Below, piece by piece: positions 1 to 8,588 of a DNA stretch of 37,454 nt (position 1 is the first letter of the stretch; every line of letters starts with the position of its first letter). The notes below the pieces were generated by a model. It did not search any database. It saw nothing but the letters and a program-made list of their open reading frames with translations, and had not been told where the DNA came from. The stretch is from Acetatifactor muris. Lineage in GTDB: Bacteria > Bacillota > Clostridia > Lachnospirales > Lachnospiraceae. Location of the stretch: the NCBI GenBank assembly GCA_023664365.1, contig JAMPFR010000032.1:1-37454 (forward strand), read 5' to 3'. A program made the position numbers and the translations under genes.

Positions 1-119
1 TAAAACCGTAGTACCCCACCGTCCCAAAAGCCGCGATTTGCCCCGTTTTGCCCCATAAGTACCGCCAATTCCCGGCTATCCGCTGTGTTGCCGTGGCACA
101 CGAACAAAACTCTAATCAT
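1..119 (-). pseudogene. 5' fragment of a low-molecular-weight protein tyrosine phosphatase gene, cut by the window edge
   Basis: An ATG at 119-117 has a good ribosome site (AGGAG, 6 bases upstream) and opens with MIRVLFVCHGN, the hallmark start of low-molecular-weight tyrosine phosphatases (P-loop C-x5-R-[ST]). In the family the next residues are normally ICRSPMAE. Here they are TADSRELAVLMG, so the P-loop arginine is not at its proper spacing and the homology stops after codon 11. The frame stays open to the window edge. The likeliest reading is a 5' gene end separated from the rest by an insertion or rearrangement whose other side lies left of base 1. An in-place deletion is possible. The start is recognised with good confidence; the cause of the break is inference. 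Confidence 0.6.
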
Positions 120-252
120 AATTTTCTCCTATCCCCAAATGCCAAGATATACCCAATTTTACAAGGTTTTATCGGCTTTTCCGGGCATTGCGTATTTACT
201 AGTGTAAACTACATAATCAGCATATCTTTGCAAGATTTTGCATTTTACAGCC

Positions 253-317
253 GTGTGTAGTAGTCAAATCGCATTCAAAATACCGAGTACGATTTTGGGG
301 CGTACATTTCTACACAC
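253..317. repeat. 8-bp inverted repeat with nested shorter dyads
   Basis: GTGTGTAG at 253-260 is repeated in inverse as CTACACAC at 310-317. The 49-base interval holds further dyads (CAAAAT...ATTTTG and AAATCG...CGATTT) that would compete with each other. It lies 9 bases past the stop of the decayed gene at 327-572 and before the phosphatase start at 119. It has no T-run and no confident assignment. It could be a weak terminator, a recombination site or a structured RNA. Confidence 0.35.
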
Positions 318-326
318 CCTATTCTT

Positions 327-572
327 TTAATCCTTATCCCATCGATTTGCGTCTGTCCATCTAAAGTTAGGATCCTTATTCCTTCTCGGGTCATTCTCCC
401 ACTTTTCTGCCGAACGCCTACTCAATTTTCTATCAATTCGTTTCATCTCTGGAGTTTTTTCTCATGTTCCTCCGTTGAATCCATCTTTAATTCATTGTTG
501 CCTTCTCTTTTCATATCCTTCTGACAATTCATCATAAGATGCACTCTTAAACAAACTACCAGAAAATCCCAT
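327..572 (-). pseudogene. Small decayed gene with two in-frame TGA codons (81 codons before the final stop)
   Basis: An ATG at 572-570 follows GGAGG at 10 bases spacing. The frame runs 82 codons to a TAA at 329-327 and is broken only by TGA at codon 27 (494-492) and codon 37 (464-462). The translation is coherent and charged throughout: MGFSGSLFKSASYDEL at the start, EKTPEMKRIDRKLSRRS in the middle, DPNFRWTDANRWDKD at the end. It reads as one small protein with two nonsense changes. I do not recognise the family. Recoding is unlikely, because TGG is used for Trp three times in this frame and TGA ends intact genes nearby (the type III Res gene and SBP2). A 39-residue product from the ATG at codon 43 is possible but has no clear ribosome site. 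Confidence 0.5.
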
Positions 573-630
573 TATGTTTTTTCCTCCATAATAAATGTAT
601 TTGACTTTGCTCTATTTAGTCATTCCTGCA

Positions 631-658
631 AATATATCCTCCTAATAGAGCTTGTAAA
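631..658 (-). promoter_or_regulatory. Candidate promoter for the small decayed gene
   Basis: On the minus strand, TTTACA (658-653), a 16-base spacer and TATATT (636-631) lie about 60 bases upstream of the ATG at 572. The spacing is one short of ideal. It lies just past the stop of the GIY-YIG gene, so the small gene may have its own transcript. Confidence 0.4.
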
Positions 659-683
659 TTTCGCGGAATAAACCATAGAGATA

Positions 684-1574
684 TTATTTGTTTTCATCTG
701 TTGTTTCGCTGCTCTCAATTTCCTTAAGGGAACGCCCATCTGCATCCTTCCAACTAGTCAGTCCATTTGCACTTTTGCCAATTACGAACATAGCTGCATA
801 TGATGGACTTGAGAATAAAACATCTTCTTGCAGAACACCATCGATAACACTTGCTTTTCTTCTCTGTTCTTTCAGCACTACCGGAATTGTGTCATCATCC
901 TCAATAGCAACATGGCTCCCCTGTAACACAACAAAACCTTCTGAAGTACGGATTCCATCCGCCTCGACCTTGCCTAATCCTTTGATGGTTCTTTCCAAAT
1001 GAAGGTTCAAGTCTTCTGTGTCAGACGCCTCTCCACTTTCATTCGTGACAACTACAGGTTTATTCAATGGTTCAAGAACCTTATAACCCAACGCACTTAT
1101 AAGAGTTTTTACATTATCTACAAACTCCTCCATCACCGCAATCTGTGATTCTTTCATCATCGTATTTTTATATGTATTCTTCGTAAGAACAGTATATCTT
1201 TTACACGCTCTTGCTATCTCAACAAAGCGATTCTCCAAATATCGAATTAATGCTTTATTCAAATCTCTGCCAATGAAAATGGCTGCCGTTGTCCAGTAAT
1301 ACTTTTCCTTTTCAGACTGGTAGTCGCGCATATGTTGTAGCAATCTTTCTTTAACATTCTCTGCTTCTCCAATATATACAGAATCAGAGCCATCGTCTTC
1401 TTTACAAAACAAAAAGTAAACTCCGGCTTGCGATATATCATCTCTATTGCAGGATGCTACTTCTATACGAGGTATTTTTATAGCTTTTCCATTCCAGTTC
1501 GATAACTCCGCTGTAATCAGACTATCAGCACTTCCGTTCACAAGAAATAATTCTATTGATTTTCCATATGCCAT
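684..1574 (-). CDS. GIY-YIG nuclease family protein with C-terminal DUF4357
   Basis: A probable DNA nuclease coupled to the type IIG enzyme upstream. From the chosen start the protein has 296 residues. Residues about 50-125 form the GIY-YIG fold: GVYFLF, then VYIGEAENVKERLLQH, then a Glu in YLENRF at the expected catalytic place. A linker follows, and residues about 250-290 match the DUF4357 pattern (FSSPSYAAMFVIG, then NGLTSWKDADGRSL), a module often attached to restriction-related proteins. The ATG at 1574 is preferred because AGGAGG ends 10 bases before it; an ATG at 1583 sits one base after the same site. That ribosome site overlaps the TAA of the methylase gene, so translation is probably coupled. 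Whether it cuts DNA, and which DNA, cannot be read from sequence. Confidence 0.8.
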   Translation of the reverse strand: MAYGKSIELFLVNGSADSLITAELSNWNGKAIKIPRIEVASCNRDDISQAGVYFLFCKEDDGSDSVYIGEAENVKERLLQHMRDYQSEKEKYYWTTAAIFIGRDLNKALIRYLENRFVEIARACKRYTVLTKNTYKNTMMKESQIAVMEEFVDNVKTLISALGYKVLEPLNKPVVVTNESGEASDTEDLNLHLERTIKGLGKVEADGIRTSEGFVVLQGSHVAIEDDDTIPVVLKEQRRKASVIDGVLQEDVLFSSPSYAAMFVIGKSANGLTSWKDADGRSLKEIESSETTDENK

Positions 1575-1589
1575 AACCAACATACCTCC

Positions 1590-4500
1590 TTACGAAAACA
1601 GCTTATGAATTTCTTTATTAAGTTCATTCTCTAACTGTATAATACTTGCTCTTCCTGATGTTTTTCTCATTTTCTCATGGATGTCCTTAGATATCTCGGC
1701 AATCTTTCTATGTACTGCATTTGTTTCATCATACTTGGCAATCGCAATATACTTTAACACATCTACTCCCCTATTAGTCGAAATTGCATATCCGTCTACA
1801 ACCTCTATAACACTGGGAGAATTAATAATTCCACATACATAATAAGCTTCCATTTCATCATAGACGTCCAACATAAGAACCTTTGAATCAACCACAATAG
1901 GCTTATCTTCTGTGAATAGATCACTATCGGCCTCCGGGATGGAATTCAAATATGTCGAAACTACAACCGCGGACATACTTCCAGTCTGTTCCTTCCACAA
2001 AACTTTATAAGGAGAATAAGTATATGTTCCAACATTATCCAACCTATAAAACGGCTGCAAATCCTCATTGAAAAATTTACCATTTTGTATTCTCGTATCC
2101 AAAAGTTCATCACGATAAAATGACAACCACTGGAATGTCTCTGGCGCTTCTCTGGCTAATGTTGCCTCCGGAATACCATATTTGTGTTCTGATGAATGAG
2201 GTACAATCATATACTCGTTCGATTTAACCATCCAGCGAGCTATGTTACGGCCTCCCAACATTGGATAAATGTATTTTTCTTCGACTACACCTTTATGAAT
2301 ACCCTTATCAATAATGTCCTGTCTTCTTTGTCTTGACATATCATTGATTATCTCTAAATACCCATCTCTCACCTTTTTGGGCTTCAGCAAAATATAAACG
2401 CCTTTTGCCCCTGCCGGTTCAATCCCTTTTCTTCCTTTATAGCATCTCTCAATTTCAGGGTTTACAACATTATTTGCAAAAGTCATATCTTCGAGCGTTA
2501 GCCATGCAGACTGTAAATCGGTCTTGTCTACCGGCTGAGCTAAGCAATCTGAATACTCTACGATCTCAGATACCTGTTTCCAATCTGCATGAGAATCTAT
2601 TTTACTTTTTCTTTCTTTTTGAGTATAAAATCTATACTGATCCATAGGATACTGCATAGCAATTCCTTTTCCGAATTTTATAGCCACAGTAGGTATCGTA
2701 AATAAACTAACCCTTGAGAAATCATGCACTTCTTCAACATTAAATGGAACACTCTGATTATTTCTTATAATCTCAAATTTTCTAAACCCTTCTCCCCCTT
2801 TGGTTGACTTTAAAAAGGAGGCTGGAAGCAGGAATACCATGCTTCCGCCTATTTTTAAATACTGATCTACCGAAACATAAGTAACTGCCATTCCAAAGTC
2901 ATCATGTGTGGTCTTCTTATCATAGGCGCTTTTTTCGAATATTCCATAGCTTTGCCAAATTGTAAGAGTACCTGCACGATAGCTTTTACTCATTGCTTTC
3001 CAAGCGATCCAAGGAGGATTTCCGACAACAAAATCAAACTTGTCTCTTATCATAACAGGCGCAAAACTGTTTCTGAAAATAATAGGCCAGAAGGAATCCT
3101 TACTTGCGCGATGTAACACACTCAACTTTGAAAATAATGCCTTAACTATATCAATATCCTTTTCACTGATTAGTCCTTTCCCAAGAGCCAAACTCTCAAA
3201 TATCTCATATGAACCTCTATCATCTATAGATTGGCTTAGAAGTTTTAAGAATTCATTCCCCTTTGAGAATGAATCAAACTTTGGAATTTCAATTTCACCA
3301 ACTGTGGTTTCTAACTTAAGAGTATTATCATTCTCTTCTGTGTATACCACCGGAGCCAATATGGAATCAGCTATAAAAACAGGCACTCCAATAGAATCAC
3401 CAAACTCTTCGTCACAATTATCAAAAAAGGCCGAAAACATTATAAGAATATAGTTTGCTTTTGCAGAAACAACGGAAATGGGATTAATATCAAATCCGAC
3501 AATATTCTGTGTAATCTTGATAATATCAGTTTTGGTTAATGATCCACCTTTTTGATTAATAATACGCTTAATTGCCTGTGTTAAAAATGGTCCCGAACCA
3601 GCAGTCGGATCAATCAATGTTTTACTGATATCACCTGTATAGCCGGCCATATCAAGTACATGCTCAACAATCCAATCCGGCGAAAAATACTCTCCCATCA
3701 AATGACGCATTTCTTGTGGAATTAACCCCATATATACTTCTTGTAAAATATCCTGCACATTTTCCGGCTTTAAGACGAATGTACTCAGGTCAAATTTATT
3801 TACAACTGTTAGAGTTTCATTTATCAGTTTCACGTCAAAGCTTGATTCCGGATCATTTATATTGGCTGTAAATGTGAACCACTCTAAGAAATGAGATTCA
3901 AAAAAATTATTTACTAATTTACAGCTATCATCTGTATTTCCATCAAAGAGTCTATTAATTTCATCTTTGGTAAGTTCCTGTTGCGTTGTAAACATAGGAT
4001 CTACTAACTGCGCTAAGAAGGCATAAACCAATAACTTTAGAAAAATATTGAAAAAAGTCTGCATTGAAAAAAGATATCTCTTACTGTCAATTTCAACACC
4101 ATCACTAATCCCATACATTTCTCTTATCTTAGAAGACACCTCTGTAAAATCTGTTGCATCTTCATCATCACCATACATTACGCCAAACACACGATCCCAC
4201 TCATTATATAAAGTTTTAACCCGATTGTTAAATGTGTCTTTGGCAGCGTCTAAATTATCATCAAGACTTTGATAAATTGTTAAAATACTACCGCGCACAT
4301 AATCACTCTTAGGATTTATCACAGCACATAACATCTGCTTTGAAAGTGAAATTTTGTCTGTCTGCTTTAAGAGCAAAGCAAGTCTTTTAATTCCCTTAGG
4401 AAAATCTTTTACCTCATATGTAAAAGCAATATTTATAGACTCATTTATATTTATTTTTACTTTACTTGTATCAACCACCTTTTTTTGAGTGGATGGAATG

Positions 4501-4904
4501 AATCTTGCAAAAATAAATTGTTTTCCGTCAAATCCAACGCCAATACCTGATAGAATCTTCTTTACGATGACATCCATTTTGTCATTGACATTTATTCCTG
4601 CATTACTTAGAATATAATCATGCAATCCATGGTCTGCGCGATCTCTTCCATATACTGCTTCTTTGATTCCTGAATCTTTATCAAAATGTCCCTCTTTTTT
4701 AAATTCAAACAATATGTTCTGGAAGGTCGCATCCGTTCTTCCTCCTGCTTTCAAAACATCCTCACTATGATATTGTCCAGCCATCTCAGGGTTCAATTCT
4801 TCTAGTAACGGTTTTACTATGTCAGAATGAAAATAAATCTTTATATCATCTTCATTTTTAAAAGTATTCTTCTTAAATTTTGCTTCTAACTCTCTTAAAT
4901 TCAT
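1590..4904 (-). CDS. Single-chain type IIG-like restriction-modification enzyme (N-6 adenine methylase with N-terminal nuclease)
   Basis: A 1104-residue protein. The N-terminal region has a PD-(D/E)xK-like site (D58, then E67-x-K69 in FEFKK), the expected position of the cleavage domain. Residues about 430-445 carry the SAM-binding motif DPTAGSGPFL, and near residue 628 is VVGNPPWIAW, the gamma-class N-6 adenine catalytic motif NPPW. The last 400 residues would hold target recognition, with several aromatic segments of the Eco57I/TaqI-like type. The layout nuclease-methylase-recognition on one chain fits type IIG enzymes, so no separate restriction subunit is needed. The ATG at 4904 follows AGGAG at 7 bases. 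The coding sequence is much more AT-rich than the genes to the right, which suggests horizontal gain. The target sequence is unknown. Confidence 0.85.
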   Translation of the reverse strand: MNLRELEAKFKKNTFKNEDDIKIYFHSDIVKPLLEELNPEMAGQYHSEDVLKAGGRTDATFQNILFEFKKEGHFDKDSGIKEAVYGRDRADHGLHDYILSNAGINVNDKMDVIVKKILSGIGVGFDGKQFIFARFIPSTQKKVVDTSKVKININESINIAFTYEVKDFPKGIKRLALLLKQTDKISLSKQMLCAVINPKSDYVRGSILTIYQSLDDNLDAAKDTFNNRVKTLYNEWDRVFGVMYGDDEDATDFTEVSSKIREMYGISDGVEIDSKRYLFSMQTFFNIFLKLLVYAFLAQLVDPMFTTQQELTKDEINRLFDGNTDDSCKLVNNFFESHFLEWFTFTANINDPESSFDVKLINETLTVVNKFDLSTFVLKPENVQDILQEVYMGLIPQEMRHLMGEYFSPDWIVEHVLDMAGYTGDISKTLIDPTAGSGPFLTQAIKRIINQKGGSLTKTDIIKITQNIVGFDINPISVVSAKANYILIMFSAFFDNCDEEFGDSIGVPVFIADSILAPVVYTEENDNTLKLETTVGEIEIPKFDSFSKGNEFLKLLSQSIDDRGSYEIFESLALGKGLISEKDIDIVKALFSKLSVLHRASKDSFWPIIFRNSFAPVMIRDKFDFVVGNPPWIAWKAMSKSYRAGTLTIWQSYGIFEKSAYDKKTTHDDFGMAVTYVSVDQYLKIGGSMVFLLPASFLKSTKGGEGFRKFEIIRNNQSVPFNVEEVHDFSRVSLFTIPTVAIKFGKGIAMQYPMDQYRFYTQKERKSKIDSHADWKQVSEIVEYSDCLAQPVDKTDLQSAWLTLEDMTFANNVVNPEIERCYKGRKGIEPAGAKGVYILLKPKKVRDGYLEIINDMSRQRRQDIIDKGIHKGVVEEKYIYPMLGGRNIARWMVKSNEYMIVPHSSEHKYGIPEATLAREAPETFQWLSFYRDELLDTRIQNGKFFNEDLQPFYRLDNVGTYTYSPYKVLWKEQTGSMSAVVVSTYLNSIPEADSDLFTEDKPIVVDSKVLMLDVYDEMEAYYVCGIINSPSVIEVVDGYAISTNRGVDVLKYIAIAKYDETNAVHRKIAEISKDIHEKMRKTSGRASIIQLENELNKEIHKLFS

Positions 4905-4933
4905 GACCTATCTCCTTTGCTGTTCTTTATTAC

Positions 4934-4962
4934 ATTATATCTGCAAAAAAGTCACTGGTCAA
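4934..4962 (-). promoter_or_regulatory. Strong sigma-A-type promoter of the type IIG operon
   Basis: On the minus strand TTGACC (4962-4957), 17 bases, then a perfect TATAAT (4939-4934), about 30 bases before the methylase ATG. The match is 11 of 12 with ideal spacing. The -35 element lies about 10 bases from the start of the divergent small ORF at 4972, so the two could interfere. Confidence 0.75.
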
Positions 4963-4971
4963 TAGAAAGGA

Positions 4972-5217
4972 GTGCCTATCGAAAATAGAATAATAGAAAA
5001 AAACATGTCAGATGCGATACTTAAAATTATTCCCCACGGTTCTGACACAGCGATGATGAAACACTTATGTAATAACAAATTTTCTTATACCGACAACATT
5101 GGCGTCACAAAACATTATCTCGTATATAAATCGTATAATGCCTATAAAAAAGGTGTTGCAGAAATCCCCCACAAATTATTTAAATCAAATAGTTTTTATA
5201 TTGCTGAAATAGTATAA
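4972..5217 (+). CDS. Small hypothetical protein, divergent from the type IIG gene
   Basis: An 81-codon plus-strand frame begins with GTG at 4972; an internal ATG at 5005 would give 70 residues. The GTG lies directly after AGAAAGGA, too close for a normal ribosome site, and the ATG has only a weak purine tract before it. The shorter product opens MSDAILKIIPHGSDTAMMKH and is lysine- and tyrosine-rich, with no membrane segment. I do not recognise a family. A position divergent from a restriction-modification gene is where a small controller or helicase-remnant protein could sit, but no helix-turn-helix is clear. It may be a gene remnant or chance ORF. Confidence 0.35.
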   Translation: MPIENRIIEKNMSDAILKIIPHGSDTAMMKHLCNNKFSYTDNIGVTKHYLVYKSYNAYKKGVAEIPHKLFKSNSFYIAEIV

Positions 5218-5222
5218 CTGCA

Positions 5223-5268
5223 AAAAGCCACAACCCCGACAATCTTACTACCGGCGATTGCAGCTTTT
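5223..5268. terminator. Possible bidirectional terminator between two small ORFs
   Basis: AAAAGC (5223-5228) with CAA (5231-5233) pairs with TTG (5258-5260) and GCTTTT (5263-5268), leaving a small internal loop. Each strand has a short T-run next to the stem. It separates the plus-strand ORF ending at 5217 from the minus-strand genes ending at 5284. The loop is large, so strength is doubtful. Confidence 0.35.
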
Positions 5269-5283
5269 CATTTCTCTATTCTC

Positions 5284-5463
5284 TTAAGCATCCATCTTTG
5301 CTCCCATAATAATAAGACCGATAGTATGTAGCATCATTTCTATATACCTCATGTTGCCCCGCTTCATAAAACCGGCGCTCTTGTCAGTCAACACACCCTG
5401 CTGCATTCGCCAATTTGCCCACGCCAACCATAAGTTTGCCTTAAGCATAGCCACTTGACTCAT
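5284..5463 (-). CDS. Small hypothetical ORF directly downstream of the type III Res gene
   Basis: ATG at 5463-5461 lies 3 bases after the TGA of the Res gene, and the frame runs 59 residues to TAA at 5286-5284. The product (starts MSQVAMLKANLWLAWANW, ends IGLIIMGAKMDA) is rich in Met and Trp and has a hydrophobic stretch near its end. There is no ribosome site, so expression would depend on coupling to Res. No family is recognised. It is either a small cistron at the tail of the type III operon or a fragment left by an older gene. Confidence 0.35.
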   Translation of the reverse strand: MSQVAMLKANLWLAWANWRMQQGVLTDKSAGFMKRGNMRYIEMMLHTIGLIIMGAKMDA

Positions 5464-5466
5464 TGT

Positions 5467-8400
5467 TCACAAAAATAATGGTTTAGGATATTTCATTGCC
5501 TTGTCAAGCAGCGCCTGATAGCTGTCTGCCACATCATAAATTACATTTTTACCGCTGATTGCCCTGAAATGCTCCCTTGCACAATGAATCTTTGCATCCT
5601 CAACCCCTCTGAGCTCCATCGTATCCATAGAGCCTTTGGTTTCCGCCACAAAATGAATATGCTTTACGGAGCCGGCCTTAAATGCAATCGCCCAGTCCGG
5701 ATGATAGCGCCCCACCGGCGTGGAAATGAAGAATCCATCCGGAAGCTTCACATATACGGCAACCTCCGGGCTCGCTTCAAGCTCCTGCGCAAACTTACGC
5801 TCATTGGCTGAATCACAGACGACATGGTCAAACAGGTGCTTGTCCGTCTTCATGGCATTTACGTTCAGCTTTCCTTTAATTGAAGCATCGGTAAACAGAT
5901 CGGTATCGTACCTGTCTTCCAGAACATCATAGGTAATATGCTGAATAATCGCATTAGCCTTCTCGTTATTGATAAGCTTGGCCGCCCGGACGATGAATTC
6001 CTCCGGATTATCCCTGAACTGATTAAATACGGAGGGCCGGATGCCGGTAAGGATCTGAATCACCGTCTTTCTGGTAAGCCCTGTCTCCCCTGCCAGCTTT
6101 CCTACCAGGTCATATTTTACACTTGTACTTACCGGAATTTCCGTCTGCCCATATGTGCCGGACTCGTCCCCTTCAAATGAAGCCCCGGATAACAGCGCGT
6201 CCTTTGACTGAATCTCTTTCATAGAACCGGCCTCGACTTCGAAAAAAATCTTTGGTACTCTGAGTTTATCGTCAAGCGCCGCAGCCGCTTTTCTCACAAG
6301 TTCATCGGTGTCGAAGTCAACCGTATATGCCGTCTTAACATTAATTTCATTCCACAATGCCCGGAATTCCGGCATGGCAAGCTTTTCTGCATCAACCTTA
6401 AGTTCTATATTATGGCTTCGGGCATTGTCAGGAACCATCTTCTTATCATCATAGACGCCGTCCAGGATTGCAAGGAGATCCGGCTTGTACTGCTCCGTTT
6501 CTTCTCCAAGATCCACCGCTCCGTTTGCCTTATCTTCATAAAACTTATCTGTAAGCGTATTGTTTTCATCAATGTAATCCATCTTAATCATGTAATGGAT
6601 CAATTTCCCTGCCGTTACCGCATCAAGGGTTTCTTCATTTCCCTCCTTATCATGTACTTTTGCATTTTCAAAAAGAAGCTCTGTCACCCGGCGGGGTCTG
6701 CTGCCCACAGCCTCTGCCATTTCAGACTGCAGGCTCTTTGCAAAGCTGTCATAGCTTTCACTGGCAATAACAGTAAGTACATTGATGTTATGAACCTCAT
6801 TGCCAAGCGCGTTTTCATCCATCCGGTCTCCGTCCTCATTTACGCAAAGGCGCATACCACGGCCGACTTCCTGGCGTTTTCGCACATCACTGCCGCTCTG
6901 CTTCAGTGTGCAGATCTGGAATACATTCGGATTATCCCAGCCTTCTCGCAGTGCTGAGTGAGAAAAAATAAATCTCACCGGAGACTTCACGGGACTGCGA
7001 TCCAGAAGAAGCTCTTTATTCTTCATAATCAGATCATAGGCGTCCGCATCATCTGAAGACGTCTCAGAACGCCCGACCTTACTGTTAATCATTCTGCCCT
7101 TTTTATCGATGGAAAAATAGCCTGCATGAGTCTGCCCTGCGCTGATTGCCTGCAGATATGCAAGATACGCCTCCTCACCCTTTTCGATCTTAAGATTCTT
7201 TATGATATCCGCGTATTCCTCTTCAAACATATCCGCAAAGATACCGTTTTCCGCATTTCCTGATGTATCATATTTTCTGTAATGTTCAACCTCATCGATG
7301 AAAAACAGGGACAGGACTTTGATACCCCTGCAGAACAGCTGACGCTCTCTTTCGATATGGGAAAGGATTGTCTCTCTGATCTGGATTCTCCTGATCTGTT
7401 CTTCACTTACCCTGCCGATTACATCTCCTGCATAAATCCTGATCCCATTTACAAATTCAATGGAATCATCACGCCCGTCAATGCTCCTGATGATGAAATT
7501 GTTTCTATACTCTTCCAGCTCTCCCGAATGCACATACAGGTTAAAACCTATCCCGGCCTTCCTGGAGACTGTCCTTATGCCGGATGCTCCCTTCAGGTGG
7601 AACCGGATAACTGCCGCAGGATCCGCCTTGGAAAGATTCAGGCCTTCAAGATAGACATAGCTGTCCGTTGCCGTAGTTCCCGATTCCCGGATACCTTTTA
7701 CGGCAATCCTCTTTACAAGCTTCCTGTTGTAAGCTTCCATTGCATCCAGACGATACACCATATTATATATGCTGTCGCTTCTATGGGTTGCGGAATATCG
7801 AAGGGTCAATAAGGGATTGAATTTCTCCAGATTTTTCTTTGTCTGCTTTCCTTCAACCGACTGAGGCTCGTCAATAATTAAAATAGGGTTCGTTTTCGCA
7901 ATAACGTCAATGGGCCTTCTTGACCTGAAGCTGTCAATTTTCCGGAAAATAATGGCCGCGCTCTTATCAGCCTTTTTACCGCTTTCCATTTTTTCCTGCG
8001 CATCCACTGACTTGTTAAATGCCTGAGAATTAATAATCATGGCGCTGATGGCATTGTCCGATGCAAATCTGTCAATCTCCGTAAGCTGAGAAGAATTATA
8101 GATAAAAAAGCGAATCTTCTTTCCGTATTCTTCCCCAAAGTGCTCCCGGGTTACCTGAAAGGATTTATAAACGCCCTCCCGAATGGCAATGCTTGGCACA
8201 ACAATGATAAACTTGCTCCAGCCGTAATGTTTATTCAGTTCATACATGGTCTTGATGTAGGTATATGTCTTACCCACACCGGTTTCCATCTCAATAGTCA
8301 GATTGTAGGTTCCCTCCAATTTTGAGGAGGGCTCAATCTGATTATTTCTCTGTATTTTCCGTATATGGTCCAAAATGATCCGGTTATTCAATTCCGGCAC

Positions 8401-8577
8401 AATCCGGTGGTTTGCCCAGCCTGTAAAGTCCCGGTCGTCTGTCAGAGACATCCGGCAGTTACCGGCACCTTCATCCGTCATATAAGAAGAAGTCATAAAG
8501 GGTTGTCCTGCAAAAACATCTACCACTGCCTTCGCGGCGTCTGCCTGGAATTTTTGATGCTTAAAGTGTAACTCCAT
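5467..8577 (-). CDS. res: Type III restriction endonuclease, Res subunit
   Basis: A 1036-residue helicase-nuclease that, with Mod, would cut DNA carrying two unmethylated sites after ATP-driven movement. The N-terminal DEAD-like helicase shows Walker A METGVGKTY at residues 97-105 and the Walker B variant DEPQ at 236-239. A second helicase lobe follows, with SHSALREGWDNPNVFQICTL and a motif-VI-like RQEVGRGMRL. The C-terminal PD-(D/E)xK nuclease has YHPDWAI (D961) and AETKG (E979, K981). All three modules are full length, so the subunit looks intact. The ATG at 8577 has GGAGG 5 bases upstream, and the gap after mod is only 11 bases, so the two are co-transcribed. Confidence 0.93.
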   Translation of the reverse strand: MELHFKHQKFQADAAKAVVDVFAGQPFMTSSYMTDEGAGNCRMSLTDDRDFTGWANHRIVPELNNRIILDHIRKIQRNNQIEPSSKLEGTYNLTIEMETGVGKTYTYIKTMYELNKHYGWSKFIIVVPSIAIREGVYKSFQVTREHFGEEYGKKIRFFIYNSSQLTEIDRFASDNAISAMIINSQAFNKSVDAQEKMESGKKADKSAAIIFRKIDSFRSRRPIDVIAKTNPILIIDEPQSVEGKQTKKNLEKFNPLLTLRYSATHRSDSIYNMVYRLDAMEAYNRKLVKRIAVKGIRESGTTATDSYVYLEGLNLSKADPAAVIRFHLKGASGIRTVSRKAGIGFNLYVHSGELEEYRNNFIIRSIDGRDDSIEFVNGIRIYAGDVIGRVSEEQIRRIQIRETILSHIERERQLFCRGIKVLSLFFIDEVEHYRKYDTSGNAENGIFADMFEEEYADIIKNLKIEKGEEAYLAYLQAISAGQTHAGYFSIDKKGRMINSKVGRSETSSDDADAYDLIMKNKELLLDRSPVKSPVRFIFSHSALREGWDNPNVFQICTLKQSGSDVRKRQEVGRGMRLCVNEDGDRMDENALGNEVHNINVLTVIASESYDSFAKSLQSEMAEAVGSRPRRVTELLFENAKVHDKEGNEETLDAVTAGKLIHYMIKMDYIDENNTLTDKFYEDKANGAVDLGEETEQYKPDLLAILDGVYDDKKMVPDNARSHNIELKVDAEKLAMPEFRALWNEINVKTAYTVDFDTDELVRKAAAALDDKLRVPKIFFEVEAGSMKEIQSKDALLSGASFEGDESGTYGQTEIPVSTSVKYDLVGKLAGETGLTRKTVIQILTGIRPSVFNQFRDNPEEFIVRAAKLINNEKANAIIQHITYDVLEDRYDTDLFTDASIKGKLNVNAMKTDKHLFDHVVCDSANERKFAQELEASPEVAVYVKLPDGFFISTPVGRYHPDWAIAFKAGSVKHIHFVAETKGSMDTMELRGVEDAKIHCAREHFRAISGKNVIYDVADSYQALLDKAMKYPKPLFL

Positions 8578-8588
8578 AGACGCCTCCC

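Noticed and set aside
48-260. Plus-strand 70-codon frame at the left end
   Set aside because: Antisense to the phosphatase start, which has a proper ribosome site and a family motif. No ribosome site for the plus frame.
327-572. TGA recoded as Trp or selenocysteine in the small gene
   Set aside because: TGG codes Trp three times in the same frame, TGA ends intact genes in the window, and no selenocysteine-type hairpin is evident directly after the codons.
1590-4904. Methylase as PglX of a BREX system
   Set aside because: No brxA/B/C, pglZ or brxL genes are nearby, and an N-terminal D-x8-E-x-K nuclease site points to type IIG.
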